A DNA stretch of 6,489 nt from contig JAKPAQ010000349.1 of the NCBI GenBank assembly GCA_029779385.1, positions 1 to 6,489 of the forward strand, given 5' to 3'. The position numbers were made by a program, and so were the translations under genes. Positions 6,049-6,489 of this stretch are shown here, in pieces; the stretch's first letter is position 1; the number at the start of each line of letters is the position of its first letter. Source of the DNA: Actinomycetes bacterium. Lineage in GTDB: Bacteria; Actinomycetota; Actinomycetes; Propionibacteriales; Nocardioidaceae. The notes below the pieces were generated by a model. It made no database searches. It was not told where the DNA came from and saw only the letters and a program-made list of their open reading frames with translations.

Positions 6049-6489
6049 ATGCAGCGACTCAGCCCGCTTGACGCGATGTTCATTCATCGCGACCATCCAG
6101 AAACGCCCCGTCAGGTGGCGTCCTTGGCGATTCTCAAACCGGGCGATCGGCCGCTTACCTACGACCGGCTAATCCAAGTAATCAACGATCGAATCGATCT
6201 GGTGCCTCGATATCGGCAAGTGCCGAAGCGCATCCCAGGCGGCATCGGGATGCCGGTTTGGGTCGACGACGACCACTTCGATCTATCGCTGCACGTTCGC
6301 CGTTCCGCGCTGCCACGGCCAGGCGGTCGCGATGCCCTGCACGAACTGGTTGGCCGGCTGGTTGCGCGGCGCCTCGATCACGAACGTCCGCTGTGGGAGT
6401 TGTACCTGATTGAGGGACTTGAGAACGGCGAGATCGCCCTGCTGTTTAAGTCGCACCAGGCTCTCGTTGATGGCTCGCACACTGTCGAC
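6049..6489 (+). CDS. Wax ester synthase/diacylglycerol acyltransferase family protein, 3' end missing
   Basis: The 147 visible residues match the N-terminal domain of bifunctional WS/DGAT enzymes, which transfer an acyl group from acyl-CoA to diacylglycerol or a fatty alcohol to make storage triacylglycerol or wax esters. Landmarks: MQRLSPLDAMFIHRD (1-15), the family opening; LVPRYRQVP (51-59); PVWVDDDHFDLSLHVRR (69-85); RPLWELYLIEGL (113-124); and the active-site region LLFKSHQALVDG (131-142). The family motif is HHxxxDG, whereas here it reads HQALVDG: His136 is kept and the second, catalytic His is Gln137. Full-length members are about 450-500 residues, so roughly two thirds lie beyond the right edge. 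M. tuberculosis also has a tgs-type gene (Rv3233c/Rv3234c, tgs3) near Rv3235 and secA1, so this may be its positional counterpart. The family call is firm; catalytic activity is uncertain. Confidence 0.93.
   Translation, partial: MQRLSPLDAMFIHRDHPETPRQVASLAILKPGDRPLTYDRLIQVINDRIDLVPRYRQVPKRIPGGIGMPVWVDDDHFDLSLHVRRSALPRPGGRDALHELVGRLVARRLDHERPLWELYLIEGLENGEIALLFKSHQALVDGSHTVD

Overview
The window looks like a piece of an actinobacterial (Actinomycetota) chromosome of moderately high GC, about 60% by eye. The evidence is gene content and synteny. A SecA1-type preprotein translocase ATPase sits beside an Rv3235-family protein and a wax ester synthase/diacylglycerol acyltransferase (WS/DGAT). In Mycobacterium tuberculosis the same types of genes (secA1, Rv3235, Rv3233c/Rv3234c = tgs3) also cluster. 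Small BldC/excisionase-like helix-turn-helix proteins next to SAF-domain and MinD/CpaE-like genes are also familiar from actinobacteria. I cannot name the genus. There are no RNA genes, insertion sequences, CRISPR arrays or phage genes, and no gene-free stretch longer than about 145 bases.

Layout. (1) Positions 1-2250 (+): the C-terminal three quarters or so of secA, cut by the left edge. (2) 2270-3234 (-): a two-gene unit converging on secA, made of a LysM membrane protein (2716-3234) followed by an Rv3235-family protein (2270-2719). Their stop and start codons overlap as ATGA. (3) 3235-3379: a short divergent intergenic region whose 10-bp inverted repeat fills the spacer of a plausible promoter for the LysM gene. 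(4) 3380-3868 (+): a small protein of unknown function with two Sm-like repeats, overlapping tail to tail with (5) 3843-4076 (-), a 77-residue excisionase/BldC-like DNA-binding protein. (6) 4202-5940 (+): a membrane-anchored SAF-domain (CpaB/RcpC-like) protein and a CpaE/MinD-like ATPase, overlapping as GTGA. (7) 6049-6489 (+): the first 147 residues of a WS/DGAT O-acyltransferase, cut by the right edge.

How the genes may work together. The mixture is a cell-envelope neighbourhood: protein export (SecA), wall binding (LysM), a membrane SAF protein with a MinD-like partner resembling half of a Tad/Flp pilus assembly set, and lipid-ester synthesis. Only two pairs are clearly co-translated: LysM with Rv3235, and SAF with the CpaE-like ATPase. 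The HTH gene is divergent from the SAF gene and could regulate it. No pilin, secretin, CpaF/TadA ATPase or TadB/C platform gene is visible, so the SAF/CpaE pair looks like an orphan here.

The points most worth checking are the inverted repeat in the LysM promoter, the strongly altered P-loop of the CpaE-like protein, and the Gln replacing the second His of the HHxxxDG motif in the acyltransferase. I do not see a clearly new defence or mobile system.
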